Part shown: piece by piece, positions 16,704 to 26,160 of the stretch
Layout of the letters: each line of letters starts with the position of its first letter
How positions within the stretch are numbered: position 1 is the first letter of the stretch
Assembly: GCF_014695715.1 (NCBI RefSeq)
Contig: NZ_JACJOT010000008.1
Coordinates: 1,364,001-1,428,000, forward strand
DNA from: Microcoleus sp. FACHB-68
GTDB lineage: Bacteria > Cyanobacteriota > Cyanobacteriia > Cyanobacteriales > Oscillatoriaceae
Length of the DNA stretch: 64,000 nt
Direction: 5' to 3'
The notes under the pieces: generated by a model
Databases searched by the model: none
What the model saw: the letters and a program-made list of their open reading frames with translations, nothing else
What the model was told of the DNA's origin: nothing
Position numbers and translations under genes: made by a program

Positions 16704-18014
16704 ATGGCTCCAAATCCCATCATCATGCAGGCAGTCGAACAGATGGGCTACCGCGTCACAGTCGGAGACGTAGCCACCAAAGCCGGCTTAAATATCAATC
16801 TGACTGAACGAGGATTATTAGCCCTTGCGTCCGAGGCGGGTGGGCATTTACAAGTCGCAGACACCGGGGACGTTGTCTACCTATTTCCCCCAAACTTCCG
16901 GACAATTATCCGCAATAAGTATTTACAGATACAACTGAAGGAATGGTGGGAAAAAGTCTGGCGGGTGTTATTTTACCTGATCCGGATATCCTTCGGGATT
17001 GTTTTGCTGCTTTCAATCGCCATAATTTTTCTGACGATTTTTGCCATTCTCACTGCCACTAATCAAGATGGTGACAGCAGAGGCGAAGGCAGCCATTCGG
17101 GTGGCGGGATGATCTTCATGCCGAGTTTCTGGATCGGGCCAGATTGGTTCTGGTTTTTATACTGGGATTATGACAATCCCCGCCGGCAGTACCAACGCCG
17201 GCAATCTCCCGGTGAAGGTAACCAGATGCATTTTCTGGAAGTCGTCTTCTCCTTCCTTTTTGGCGATGGCAATCCCAATGCGGATCTGGAAAAACGCCGG
17301 TGGCAAGCCATTGGTAACGTCATCCGCAACAACCAAGGTGCGGTGATTGCCGAACAAATTTCCCCCTATCTAGACGACACCGGCACCGGCTACGCCAAGG
17401 AATATGAAGAATATATGCTGCCGGTGCTCAGCCGCTTTAATGGCCGGCCTGAAGTCAGTCCCGAAGGCCAATTAGTCTATCATTTCCCAGAGTTGCAAAC
17501 CACCGCAAAAGAACACCAGATACAGCCGGTGCAAGCTTATTTGCGGGAAGGGCTGTGGCGCTTCAGTCAGGCAAATTCTAGCCAACTCATGCTGGCAATC
17601 GGGTTGGGTGCAGTGAATTTTATTGGTGCGCTTGTTCTAGGTTCCCTATTAGCCAGTGGCACAGCCGCAAAATTAGGGGGCTTCGTTGCCTTCGCAGCCT
17701 CAATTTACAGCGTTTTACTTGCATACGGAATCGGCTTTTTGGCAGTTCCTTTAGGCCGGTATTTCTGGATTCAGTGGAAAAACCGCAAAATAGAATCCCG
17801 AAATCAAATTAGACAAGAGCGTGCGGTTATTTTAAATCAACCGGATGCTGAATTGCAGAAAAAACTTGCCTTTGCCCAACAATTTGCCGCACAAAGTATT
17901 ATTGGCAGTGAAGACCTGGCTTACACAACAGAAACTGATTTAATCGAACAAGAAATCGAGCAAACAGCCAAACTCGATGCCGAATGGCAGCGCCGGCTCA
18001 ATAGCGGAGAGTAA
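16704..18014 (+). CDS. Conserved cyanobacterial/plastid membrane protein of unknown function
   Basis: 436 residues. A soluble N-terminal domain (1-80: MQAVEQMGYRVTVGDVATKAG, GLLALASEAGGHLQV) looks like a winged-helix-type fold. Two hydrophobic helices follow (about 95-120), then a Gly/Ser stretch and a WIGPDWFWFLYWDY segment, a repeat of the N-terminal-like domain (about 195-275: GNVIRNNQGAVIAEQI, YMLPVLSRFNGRPEVS) and two further transmembrane segments (about 295-355). As I recall, it is homologous to a plastid protein loosely annotated as iron-sulfur related (At5g03900 type), but the function is unproven. ATG 16704 follows GAGGGAAGGAC, a strong site. Confidence 0.6.
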   Translation: MAPNPIIMQAVEQMGYRVTVGDVATKAGLNINLTERGLLALASEAGGHLQVADTGDVVYLFPPNFRTIIRNKYLQIQLKEWWEKVWRVLFYLIRISFGIVLLLSIAIIFLTIFAILTATNQDGDSRGEGSHSGGGMIFMPSFWIGPDWFWFLYWDYDNPRRQYQRRQSPGEGNQMHFLEVVFSFLFGDGNPNADLEKRRWQAIGNVIRNNQGAVIAEQISPYLDDTGTGYAKEYEEYMLPVLSRFNGRPEVSPEGQLVYHFPELQTTAKEHQIQPVQAYLREGLWRFSQANSSQLMLAIGLGAVNFIGALVLGSLLASGTAAKLGGFVAFAASIYSVLLAYGIGFLAVPLGRYFWIQWKNRKIESRNQIRQERAVILNQPDAELQKKLAFAQQFAAQSIIGSEDLAYTTETDLIEQEIEQTAKLDAEWQRRLNSGE

Positions 18015-18018
18015 GGGA

Positions 18019-18042
18019 GAGTGGGGGAAAAATACCCCACTC
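18019..18042. terminator. Bidirectional terminator between convergent genes
   Basis: GAGTGGGG (18019-18026) pairs with 18035-18042 around an A-rich 8-nt loop, placed between the stops of two converging genes (18014 and 18050). Confidence 0.6.
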
Positions 18043-18049
18043 CCAATCT

Positions 18050-18271
18050 CTAATCCTTGGGACGCTTGAAAACTAAAAAGCCGTAGCCATAAGCCGGCGT
18101 ATAATTCAAGCCAACCATTTCCCAACCTTCCTCTCCAACTTGATTGGCGTATTCATGTAGAGGCTTATTAATGCTGGGATCTCGCGCTTCTTGACCATTC
18201 ACGCTTTGGGCGCGGAGATCCCCAGCAAAATAGTCAAACCGAACGAACAGATATTCCCACTTCGGCATCAT
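18050..18271 (-). CDS. DUF4177-like small protein
   Basis: 73 residues: MPKWEYLFVRFDYF at the start, EYANQVGEEGWEMVGLNY and GFLVFKRP at the end. The WEY-x-V strand, helix with GWE, then a final FKRP strand is the pattern of the DUF4177 fold. Two adjacent ATGs (18271 and 18268) follow GAAAGGGGC; an ATG at 18295 is also in frame but lacks a site. Function unknown. Confidence 0.6.
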   Translation of the reverse strand: MMPKWEYLFVRFDYFAGDLRAQSVNGQEARDPSINKPLHEYANQVGEEGWEMVGLNYTPAYGYGFLVFKRPKD

Positions 18272-18405
18272 GCCCCTTTCAATTTCAGACAACATTCCGT
18301 CCCATATAAATATTTTCTAGATTTGTTAGAAAAAAATTCCTAGTCTGCTAATTTCTGCCCTTCCTAATAAATGGGACACAGACAGAAACAAACATTCAGA
18401 TGCCG

Positions 18406-19599
18406 CTACTCTACCTGGATTGTAGCTAGCGTTGCGCCTTGGTAATAATGGGCCAAAATCGACTGGTAGGGAACGCCCCGCCTAGCCATGTTGTAAGCGC
18501 CCCACTGACTCAGGCCAATTCCGTGACCGAAACCGTAGCCTTGAATAACAAAAGCAGTGGGAACCGGCTTAGAATTGCCTTTACTAGGCTGCTGACCGCC
18601 CTGCGGGTTCACCTTAAAGCGAGAGCTTCTCAGTCCCAGTGTGTCTCTGAGGGCATCCCCACTCATCGACCGAGTGCCGGCATCCCCAACCACTTTCATC
18701 GTAATAATCCGACCTGTGGGCGTGGTGCGTTCGGGTGTCATTGACACCACATTGCCGACGCCAGAAATCAAACCGCTGAGTTCTTCACGGGAAAAGGTTT
18801 TTGTCCACTCATAGCCTGGTGTTCCCCGATCATCATCCGGAACGCCGCGCAAGTAGGGGAGGGGTTCTTCCCATACATCCTCGACGTTTTCCGTGTGTCC
18901 CCCAGAGGAAGAATGGAACACTGCGAGAATAATTTCTCCATTATGGGTGAGCACTTGGCCGGCTGTGGTATCCACGGCTGCATAGGTGCCAGGAGATTCT
19001 GTTTCAACGCCTTTGTAAACCTGCCATCCCTGGTTATCGCCCACATCATACAAGCCATTTGTGCCGGCCCCGCGTTCGTGAAGGGCGTAGGAACGTGCAG
19101 CCACCGCTTGCGCCTTCAGGGCTTCTTGGGGCCAACCGCCGTCCATTTCGGCACCGAGAACACTGTAGAGATATTTTTCGAGATCGACGTAATTAACCGC
19201 TGTGATGCCTTTGCCGGTGGGAACCAAGAGGGTGCGGCCTCGATACCAGCGATCATTAATGTAAATATAACCGTCGCCGGTTGGCTCGATCCAAATCTGA
19301 CCGGCTTGCCAGCGGTTGATGGCGACAAATTTGCCTCGCAGTTCCGCAGCAAAGCCATTCATGCCGGCGAGTTCGCCTAAAACTTGACCAGCACCATTGC
19401 GAACGATCGCGTTCGTGGAACTGCCGACTTTAACCTTACTGACCTCCTCTTCAATGGCCACTCGCATTTCCAGCGCTGCCTGAGCCGGTGCTAGCAGCAT
19501 CAACCAGATTAGAGTCGAAAGCCACCAGGAATGTTTTCCCCATTTCATCGGCTGTTGAACTCGTGAGAGCACAGAGAAGGAGAAAAATCTAGCACTCAT
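18406..19599 (-). CDS. SpoIID/LytB-domain exported protein
   Basis: 397 residues. A signal peptide ends near APAQA (about residue 40). The SpoIID domain spans about 140-390: YVDLEKYLYSVLGAEMDGGWP, LKAQAVAARSYAL, HSSSGGHTENVEDVW, PYLRGVPD and GYGFGHGIGLSQWGAYNMA. SpoIID is a lytic transglycosylase acting on denuded peptidoglycan in Bacillus; cyanobacterial homologues are probably cell-wall enzymes or amidase enhancers (LytB-like). The first ATG (19599) has TAAGGGGAAT upstream; a later ATG (19548) would give a more typical signal peptide, MKWGKHSWW. Confidence 0.85.
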   Translation of the reverse strand: MSARFFSFSVLSRVQQPMKWGKHSWWLSTLIWLMLLAPAQAALEMRVAIEEEVSKVKVGSSTNAIVRNGAGQVLGELAGMNGFAAELRGKFVAINRWQAGQIWIEPTGDGYIYINDRWYRGRTLLVPTGKGITAVNYVDLEKYLYSVLGAEMDGGWPQEALKAQAVAARSYALHERGAGTNGLYDVGDNQGWQVYKGVETESPGTYAAVDTTAGQVLTHNGEIILAVFHSSSGGHTENVEDVWEEPLPYLRGVPDDDRGTPGYEWTKTFSREELSGLISGVGNVVSMTPERTTPTGRIITMKVVGDAGTRSMSGDALRDTLGLRSSRFKVNPQGGQQPSKGNSKPVPTAFVIQGYGFGHGIGLSQWGAYNMARRGVPYQSILAHYYQGATLATIQVE

Positions 19600-19953
19600 T
19601 TGGATAAATTCCCCTTACAGTCAAAAAAAGCACGAATGACAAGCGCTTCTGCGATTAAACTTCGCCGTCAAAATCAAACTTAAAAGCCATTTGCCAATGT
19701 GGCACAATATTAAAACAATTGATTCCCCCTTGGGTAGTAGTTCTCGCGCTTCTTTTCGGCTTTGCGCCAGCCGCCGGCCCTCATCAAACAAAATGTCGCC
19801 GGTGTGCAATTTTGGCCAGCGCCGTAAAAACCTTTAATAAAGTGTAATTTGCATTCCGAAATTCAAGTGCTGTAGATACAATAAACCCAACACAGATAAA
19901 CCAGCAAAATCGGCACAGCCTTTAAATGGGGCATCACCGCAGGGGTGACTATT
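19600..19953. promoter_or_regulatory. Divergent promoter region of the SpoIID gene and potA
   Basis: 354 bp between outward-facing genes. A short TCACC/GGTGA hairpin (about 19934-19948) overlaps the potA ribosome site AGGGGTGA, which could limit translation. Small frames on the minus strand are not convincing as genes. Confidence 0.4.
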
Positions 19954-21084
19954 ATGTTTCAGACGGCTACACAAAATCGAGGCACTACGGGAACAGAGAC
20001 CAGTCTCGACGTTGAACTGCGTAAAGTTTTTAAAGTGTTTAACGGCGAAACGGCTGTACGCGGTGTCGATCTCGATATCCATCGGGGAGAGTTCTTCAGT
20101 ATTCTTGGCCCTTCTGGCTGTGGTAAAACCACCACACTGCGCTTAATGGCCGGGTTTGAGACGCCGTCAGCAGGAGAGGTCATGATTCGGGGCCAATCTA
20201 TGACCCAAGTCCCACCCTACCGGCGGCCCGTTAATACTGTCTTTCAAAGCTATGCCTTATTTAACCACCTGAGTGTCTGGGATAATATTGCCTTTGGACT
20301 GCGAATTAAACGCCTAGGTAAAGCAGAACTTGAAGATCGGGTAAAAGAAGCGCTCAAGCTTGTCAAAATGGAAGCCTACGCCAGCCGGTATCCAGCGCAG
20401 TTATCGGGGGGACAGCAACAGCGGGTGGCTTTGGCGCGAGCACTGGTGAACCGACCGGCAGTCGTATTGCTTGATGAACCCCTCGGTGCCCTAGATTTGA
20501 AACTGCGGAAGGAAATGCAGGTAGAGTTATCAAATCTGCATCAAGATTTGGGCTTAACGTTTATTATGGTTACGCACGATCAGGAAGAGGCGCTTTGCTT
20601 ATCTGACCGTATTGCCGTGATGAATCATGGCCGCATTGAGCAAATTGGCTCCCCCAGCGAAATTTATGAGCGACCCCGCACACCTTTCGTTGCAGATTTT
20701 ATCGGGGAAACCAATCTGTTTAATGGCAGGATTGAAAATCAAGACGGCTCAACCCTCCAGATTTTGACTGAGAAAAAGCTCAAAATTACGGTGCAGCAGC
20801 CAGAAGTTTGGACTCAATTAGGCTCCGGAGAGCCAGTGGTTGTCAGCGTGCGACCGGAGAAAATTCAGTTAAATTTGTATCCACCAAACCTCCCGACTGA
20901 CTGCTTTGAGGGCCGGCTAAAGCACGTTATGTATTTGGGCACCCATGTACATTATGTGGTGCAGTTAGTGTCAGGAGACACCCTAACCGTTATGCAGCCT
21001 AACACGGTTGGCAGTTTGCCGGATGCAGACACTCCCATTTATGTTTCTTGGTCGCCCACAGATTGTATTGCGCTGCCGGCTTAA
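19954..21084 (+). CDS. potA: Polyamine ABC transporter ATP-binding protein
   Basis: 376 residues. Walker A GPSGCGKTTT, Q-loop YALFNHLSVWDN, signature LSGGQQQRVALARAL, Walker B VVLLDEPLGALD and H-loop VTHDQEEA. A C-terminal TOBE domain (about 285-370) is typical of spermidine/putrescine importers. It energises uptake with the potD, potB and potC products encoded next. ATG 19954 is preceded by AGGGGTGA; a GTG at 19945 lies within that site and is less likely. Substrate class is inferred from the PotA type and neighbours. Confidence 0.92.
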   Translation: MFQTATQNRGTTGTETSLDVELRKVFKVFNGETAVRGVDLDIHRGEFFSILGPSGCGKTTTLRLMAGFETPSAGEVMIRGQSMTQVPPYRRPVNTVFQSYALFNHLSVWDNIAFGLRIKRLGKAELEDRVKEALKLVKMEAYASRYPAQLSGGQQQRVALARALVNRPAVVLLDEPLGALDLKLRKEMQVELSNLHQDLGLTFIMVTHDQEEALCLSDRIAVMNHGRIEQIGSPSEIYERPRTPFVADFIGETNLFNGRIENQDGSTLQILTEKKLKITVQQPEVWTQLGSGEPVVVSVRPEKIQLNLYPPNLPTDCFEGRLKHVMYLGTHVHYVVQLVSGDTLTVMQPNTVGSLPDADTPIYVSWSPTDCIALPA

Positions 21085-21394
21085 AAAACTGGGCAATAAT
21101 GCTGGATCTGGGAAAATTCTCACCTTTAAATTTTGAATCGTTGAATGCTTGAATTCCTGAGTTAAATTCAAGCATTCAATGCCTAAAAAATGGGATGTTA
21201 ACCTATTAAAAACGAATGCGAACACAGGAAAAATCACAGAAAACCCTCCTTTAGAGCGAGTTTATAAAAGCTAGCAGCAGCCAAATACTGAAGGCTGTAA
21301 TTTTAGATGAGCCATTCGTCATCTAAAATAGAAAATATCCAATCTGCAATTTAAAATCCGCTGACTGTTCATCGCTGACGATCCCTAAAAAACA
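21085..21394 (+). promoter_or_regulatory. 310-bp spacer between potA and potD with a 15-bp perfect hairpin
   Basis: TTGAATGCTTGAATT (21141-21155) is perfectly complementary to 21165-21179 with a 9-nt loop. A run of six A follows, not T, so a true terminator is doubtful; it may protect the 3' end of the potA message or reduce read-through. Further on, AATCTGCAATTTAAAATC-type low-complexity sequence occurs. Confidence 0.6.
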
Positions 21395-22513
21395 GTGCCT
21401 TCAAAAGATTTACACGCATCTGGGTTCTCCACAACACGACGCCGGTTCTTACAAGCATCAACTGCGGCAGTCGTGGGATCGACGCTATCGAGCTGTGGGT
21501 GGAGGCTGGCTAATGTGCAATCCTCTCCTGGCCCGATTCCGCCCACCAAAATGTACATCTACACTTGGGCGAACTATACCGATGAAGAGTTGCTCAAGAA
21601 CTTCTCCGAGCAAACCGGCATCGAAGTGATTGCTGATGTGTTTGAGTCCAATGAAGCAATGCTTGCCAAAATTCAGACCGGCGGTGGGGGTGCCTACAGC
21701 ATCATCTACCCCTCGGAGTACATGGTGAGAAAGCTGATTGAGCTGGAGATTTTGCGAGAACTCGATCACTCGCGTTTGGTGGGAATTAAAAATCTGTACC
21801 CGCGATTTCAAAATCCCGACTACGATCCGGGGAACCGCCACAGTGTACCGATCAGCTGGGGAACCACCGGCCTGATTTACAACCCAAATAAGTTGCAAAA
21901 TCCTCCACAGGATTGGAACTACCTCTGGGATAACCAGCGAGATTTGTCCCGCCGGCTCACCTTGCTTAATGATCTTCGCGAGGTCATGGGTTGCGCGTTA
22001 AAAAGCTTAGGCTACTCCTACAATTCCACCAATCCAGAACACATTAAACAGGCGTATGAGAGGTTAGTCGCACTCAAGCCGGCAGTGGCAGCGTTTAATT
22101 CCGACGCATGGCGTGATCAAATATTAGCTGGTGATTTACTGATGGCAATGTGTTATTCATCAGATGCCAATGAAGTCATCTCAGAAAATTCGGAATTAAA
22201 ATATGTACTGCCAACAAGTGGGTCTTCCTTATGGATAGATACCCTCGTCATTCCCAAATTTGCCCCCAATGTAGAGGGCGCTTATGCTTGGATTAACTTC
22301 TTATTGCAGCCGGCAGTGGCCGCAAAGATTTGCGAGCGATTGAGTTTTGCAACCCCTAATCAAGTAGCTGTTAATAAACTGCCTGAAGAAGTTCGTAACA
22401 ATGTCGGCTTGTTTCCGCCAGAATCAGCCTTAGAAAAGTGTGAAGGTCTCGCGCCGCTGGGAGAAGCAAACGAACTTTATGAACGCTACTGGACAAAATT
22501 AACCAGTGGGTAA
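21395..22513 (+). CDS. potD: Polyamine-binding lipoprotein, twin-arginine signal
   Basis: 372 residues of the PotD family: YIYTWANYTDEELLKNF, GIEVIADVFESNEAMLAKI and GYSYNSTNPEH. The N-terminus carries a Tat-type motif TTRRRFLQAS followed by a lipobox-like LSSC (Cys near 34), so it is probably a folded lipoprotein on the periplasmic face. It captures spermidine/putrescine for PotBC. GTG 21395 is the start; upstream in-frame sequence offers nothing better. It sits between potA and potB. Confidence 0.92.
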   Translation: MPSKDLHASGFSTTRRRFLQASTAAVVGSTLSSCGWRLANVQSSPGPIPPTKMYIYTWANYTDEELLKNFSEQTGIEVIADVFESNEAMLAKIQTGGGGAYSIIYPSEYMVRKLIELEILRELDHSRLVGIKNLYPRFQNPDYDPGNRHSVPISWGTTGLIYNPNKLQNPPQDWNYLWDNQRDLSRRLTLLNDLREVMGCALKSLGYSYNSTNPEHIKQAYERLVALKPAVAAFNSDAWRDQILAGDLLMAMCYSSDANEVISENSELKYVLPTSGSSLWIDTLVIPKFAPNVEGAYAWINFLLQPAVAAKICERLSFATPNQVAVNKLPEEVRNNVGLFPPESALEKCEGLAPLGEANELYERYWTKLTSG

Positions 22514-22623
22514 ATCGTCACGGATTTTCGCTCTTTTGTCAGTAGCGAATTCTTCATCATTCATGACAGCAAACAATTTGCAATTAGCCAATAGCAACTA
22601 ACAATTAATTCCAGAGGAAATCG

Positions 22624-23532
22624 GTGTCTGTATCTACTAAAACCTCCCCTCCCGTTCCCCCACAGTCTCAGCCCGATGTCCGCCGGCTGGGGTCAAACTT
22701 GTTAGGCCCAGCGGTGTTACTTGGCCCCGCCGGCTTGTGGTTGCTCTTGTTGCTAGTGGTGCCCACCCTAGTAATTTTCGAGCTAAGTTTGGTGCCAAAT
22801 ATCCGACCTGGGGATCTGGTCATTCCTTCAGGTTTGGGCAACTATCTGCGAGTATTTGAATCCCTGAACCTCCAAGTCATGGGGAGATCGCTATTCTTTG
22901 CCATCGGCACTACCCTGATTTGTTTGAGCCTGGGCTTTCCCGTTGCTTATTGGATTGCCTTAATGACCCCCCAGCGATGGCGAAATCTGCTGCTGCTGGG
23001 CTTTATTTTGCCTCTGTGGACTTCTTCTCTCCTGCGTTCTTACGCTTGGGTAACGATTCTACGACCCACTGGCGTGCTTAATTTATTTCTCACCAGTTTA
23101 GGATTGCCGGCTTTGGATTTACTTAACCGCAGCTCAGCCGTTTTGATTGGCATGAGCTACAGTTATCTACCCTACATGGTTTTGATTCTATACGCGTCCC
23201 TAGAAAAACTTGATCGGCGCTTGCTGGAAGCTTCAGCAGATTTGGGAGCCAATCCGATTGAAACCTTCTGGAAAGTAACCGTTCCCCAAACCTTCCCTGG
23301 AATTGCCGCCGGCTCACTGTTGGTTTTCATCAGCAGTTTAGGCGATTTTGTTGATCCAGAATTGTTGGGTGGGGCATCTAGCATGACCGTCGCCCGCTTA
23401 ATTTACAACCAATTTTTGGGAGCTACTCAAAATTGGGGCTTCGGTTCAGCGCTGAGCATGGTTTTAATTTTTCTCGTCAGTATTGCAATTGCGCTTTTAC
23501 TGAAATATGGCGATACTAAGCCACAAGGATAA
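22624..23532 (+). CDS. potB: Polyamine ABC transporter permease 1
   Basis: 302 residues with six predicted membrane segments and the permease EAA loop (LLEASADLGANPIETFWKVTVPQTFPGI, about residues 200-227). The first 20 residues are a Pro/Ser-rich cytoplasmic tail. GTG 22624 is preceded by AGAGGAAATCG. It pairs with PotC to form the channel. Confidence 0.92.
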   Translation: MSVSTKTSPPVPPQSQPDVRRLGSNLLGPAVLLGPAGLWLLLLLVVPTLVIFELSLVPNIRPGDLVIPSGLGNYLRVFESLNLQVMGRSLFFAIGTTLICLSLGFPVAYWIALMTPQRWRNLLLLGFILPLWTSSLLRSYAWVTILRPTGVLNLFLTSLGLPALDLLNRSSAVLIGMSYSYLPYMVLILYASLEKLDRRLLEASADLGANPIETFWKVTVPQTFPGIAAGSLLVFISSLGDFVDPELLGGASSMTVARLIYNQFLGATQNWGFGSALSMVLIFLVSIAIALLLKYGDTKPQG

Positions 23533-23652
23533 AAACAAGCTGAATAATCCTTGCTTTTTCAGGAAATTTATTTGCAGTTGAAATCACTTTTTATTAATGA
23601 GTTCGGCAATTCCATAAAAGCAGAAATCTAAACTCTAAACTCTAAAATCGGT

Positions 23653-24498
23653 ATGACAGAAACGGTGAGCCATGAACTGGAGGAGATACCCGTAGATATG
23701 GTGCAATCTAAACCTAAATTTCAGGTTTCTTGGCAGGTTGTTTTTTCCCTGGTAATGTTTGTTTTCATGTATCTGCCAATTGTGGTTCTGACTGTTTATA
23801 GCGTTAACCAGTCTCCCTACAGTGCCGGCTGGAAAGGATTTACCTGGGATTGGTATCTCAAACTCTTTAGTGACAAACGAATTTTAACGGCGCTGCAAAA
23901 TAGTTTGACGGTGGCTTTCAGCGCGGTTGTCATCTCAGCAATATTCGGCACCCTGCTGGCGGTGGGTTTGGCTCGTTATCGATTTCCTGGTAAAAACTTA
24001 TTTCTAGGAATCTCTTACCTACCATTAATTATCCCAGATATTGCGATTGCGGTGGCTACTTTGGTATTTCTAGCAGCACTGCAATTTCGTTTAAGTTTGT
24101 GGACGATTGTAGCAGCTCATGTTGTGTTTTGCTTGGCTTATATTGCTCTTGTTGTTTCCACCCGGCTTGCAGATTTAAACCCACATTTAGAGGAAGCTGC
24201 CCTTGATTTAGGCGCGACGCCGGCAGAAGCGTTTATTAAAGTCCTATTACCTCAACTCATGCCAGGAATTATCTCTGGTTGTCTCTTGGCATTTGTCCTC
24301 AGCATGGACGACTTTTTAATTGCTAGTTTCACTTCCGGTACAGGTGCAACAACGCTGCCAATGGAAATCTTTAGTCGCATTAGAACCGGCGTTAAACCCG
24401 ATATTAATGCCCTGAGTGTGATTCTAATTCTGGGATCAGGAACGATTGGATTTATCGGTCAGTATTTAAGCAATCAAGGCGAACAAAAGAAACGCTAA
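23653..24498 (+). CDS. potC: Polyamine ABC transporter permease 2
   Basis: 281 residues, six membrane segments, EAA loop EEAALDLGATPAEAFIKVLLPQLMPGI (about 192-218) that contacts PotA. Last gene of potADBC. ATG 23653. The 120-bp gap from potB has no terminator, so co-transcription is expected. Confidence 0.92.
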   Translation: MTETVSHELEEIPVDMVQSKPKFQVSWQVVFSLVMFVFMYLPIVVLTVYSVNQSPYSAGWKGFTWDWYLKLFSDKRILTALQNSLTVAFSAVVISAIFGTLLAVGLARYRFPGKNLFLGISYLPLIIPDIAIAVATLVFLAALQFRLSLWTIVAAHVVFCLAYIALVVSTRLADLNPHLEEAALDLGATPAEAFIKVLLPQLMPGIISGCLLAFVLSMDDFLIASFTSGTGATTLPMEIFSRIRTGVKPDINALSVILILGSGTIGFIGQYLSNQGEQKKR

Positions 24499-24521
24499 AA
24501 TAACAGCTTTTTCCCATAAAA

Positions 24522-24544
24522 ATAGCAGGCTTCTTGCCTGCTAT
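24522..24544 (-). terminator. Terminator between potC and the DUF1517 gene
   Basis: ATAGCAGGC (24522-24530) pairs perfectly with 24536-24544, loop TTCTT. On the minus strand it is followed by TTTTTA, so it best serves the gene at 24630, but it may also stop potC transcription. Confidence 0.7.
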
Positions 24545-24629
24545 ACAGAAAAAAATTAGATTACCTAAGATGCAAGGGGTAGGAGCCAGGACAAAGTTGA
24601 GAATAGCATTAGCCCCTAGCCCCTAATTC

Positions 24630-25607
24630 CTACACCAGTCTCAGGTTAGAATACTCAGCCATGATGTCATCTGAGGTTAAGGTGTCACCGGCAGCTTGAG
24701 GTGTCCAGAGAATTTCTACTGCCAACAGTTGTTCGCTGGAGATGCCGCCAATTTGACGCAGTGCTTGACGTAAATCGTCTGAACTATTGATCGCCGGCAG
24801 TTGTAGTTTGCCTTGGGTAGCAACGATAATCGAGACGACAATGTATTCTCCCGGCCCTTCCGTGTTCGCCAATTCTCCACCGCGTTGATCAGCCGGCAGA
24901 TAGTTTTGAGCCTCCGATCCGCGCAGTTGGTTATTGACGTTGGAAAGAGTTTCTGCAGTGAATTTGCTGCGTTCTGTCAAAGACAGTTGGTTGAATTTAG
25001 CTTCTGCTGATTCTAAGCGAGCTTGCTGCGATTCGGCTGCGCCATAGAACAAGTATTCAGGATGACGCAATAAAGCGAGGGAGGCTTCTTGCAAAACTTG
25101 TGCCCGACCGGCAGCTGTGCCGGTGTCTGCTCTTTCAGCCAGTTCGTCTAGTTCACCTTGCAGAGAACGTGCTTCAGCCAGCAGTCCCACTTGCACTCGC
25201 GCCACAGAAACCGTGGGGTTGTTGTATTCGAGCTCTTCGACTGAAGTGCCGGCGCGACGGAAGCTTTGTACCAAGAAGTTCGCAATTGCGATAAAAATCA
25301 AGATCGTAAAGATCCCCCCAAATCCACCGCCGACGCCCCAGAAGGGAAGCAGGAAGGGAAAGCCAAATCCACCGCCACCGGGGTAATATCCGCCGCCTCT
25401 TGGGTAGTATCCGCCGCCTGGTGGTGCGTAGGTGCGCGGAGACGAGAAGGTGCGACTGGGGGCACTAAATGAGCCACCGCCAATCCGTCCGCCGGTGCGG
25501 GCTGCCAAGGCTCCATCCGCATGAGAGAAGGCTAAGGTAATCACCAGCCCGATCACCAGCAGGGATTTTACAAAGGGTTTGATTAACGAAAGCAGTTTGT
25601 TACGCAT
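24630..25607 (-). CDS. DUF1517 membrane protein (FLAP1-like)
   Basis: 325 residues: signal peptide or first helix (1-35), then a Gly/Tyr/Pro-rich stretch with repeated GGGYYP (about 45-85), one strong membrane helix (IFTILIFIAIANFLVQSFRRA, about 98-118) and the conserved DUF1517 domain (about 130-325: VQVGLLAEARSLQGELDELAER, LLRHPEYLFYG, EYIVVSIIVATQGKL). DUF1517 includes, as I recall, the chloroplast protein FLAP1, implicated in acclimation to fluctuating light; a thylakoid role here is inference. ATG 25607. Confidence 0.75.
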   Translation of the reverse strand: MRNKLLSLIKPFVKSLLVIGLVITLAFSHADGALAARTGGRIGGGSFSAPSRTFSSPRTYAPPGGGYYPRGGGYYPGGGGFGFPFLLPFWGVGGGFGGIFTILIFIAIANFLVQSFRRAGTSVEELEYNNPTVSVARVQVGLLAEARSLQGELDELAERADTGTAAGRAQVLQEASLALLRHPEYLFYGAAESQQARLESAEAKFNQLSLTERSKFTAETLSNVNNQLRGSEAQNYLPADQRGGELANTEGPGEYIVVSIIVATQGKLQLPAINSSDDLRQALRQIGGISSEQLLAVEILWTPQAAGDTLTSDDIMAEYSNLRLV

Positions 25608-26160
25608 AAATATTGTCCCTATTTCTTCCGACGATCAAAGCTTTTCTGGCTTTGGGGGTTGCCATACTGACGATTGCTTTGGCCGCTTCTCTAGCTCAAT
25701 CTGCTTAGCTTGGGTCTTGGCTGGGTGTCAGCAATGGCACCCTTCTAATCTATCGCCTTCTCTCACCCCTAGGGAGCCATCTCAGGGCAGATCCCTGGGG
25801 GAGATATCCGTACTTTAGGAAGAAGAAGAGTATCAGTTAATCTGCTAAGCCGGTTGCGTTTGAATTTATGGATGCTGCCGGCATGGGTTGAAATGAATAG
25901 GAGAAGCCGTTTAGCAGTTTCTGCCGGCACCTTTAAAATCAGAGGCTCACAAATTCTGATTTTCTTTATAAAGAAATGGGTTCTTAGCTTTTTTAAATTT
26001 TTTCCATACAAATTAGATGTCGTTAAGTTAAAACTTGACGTAGATTTTTAGGTTGCAGCGCGTCATCACTCAAATTTTCCCTGAATTTTCCATCACCGGC
26101 TTAATGTTCTAAAGCGGTTTTCTGTAAAATGCACCCTGCCGGCGATGGGAAAAATTCGAG
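25608..26160. promoter_or_regulatory. 553-bp spacer upstream of the DUF1517 gene with a GC-rich hairpin
   Basis: Both flanking genes are on the minus strand. A 10-bp stem with one mismatch (CCCCTAGGGA at 25766-25775 with 25792-25801) lies about 160 nt before the DUF1517 start, so it may be in its leader or end upstream transcription. A motif AATTAGATGTCGTTAAGTTAAA (26011-26032) recurs with two changes at 41550. No credible gene. Confidence 0.45.

Noticed and set aside
19621-19809. 62-residue minus-strand frame upstream of the SpoIID gene
   Set aside because: No ribosome site and no similarity; probably chance.
25766-25801. TPP or cobalamin riboswitch near the DUF1517 gene
   Set aside because: CTGAGAT is present, but the following conserved boxes of either class are absent.
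25854-26051. 65-residue plus-strand frame before thiS
   Set aside because: Runs through low-complexity AT-rich DNA with no ribosome site.
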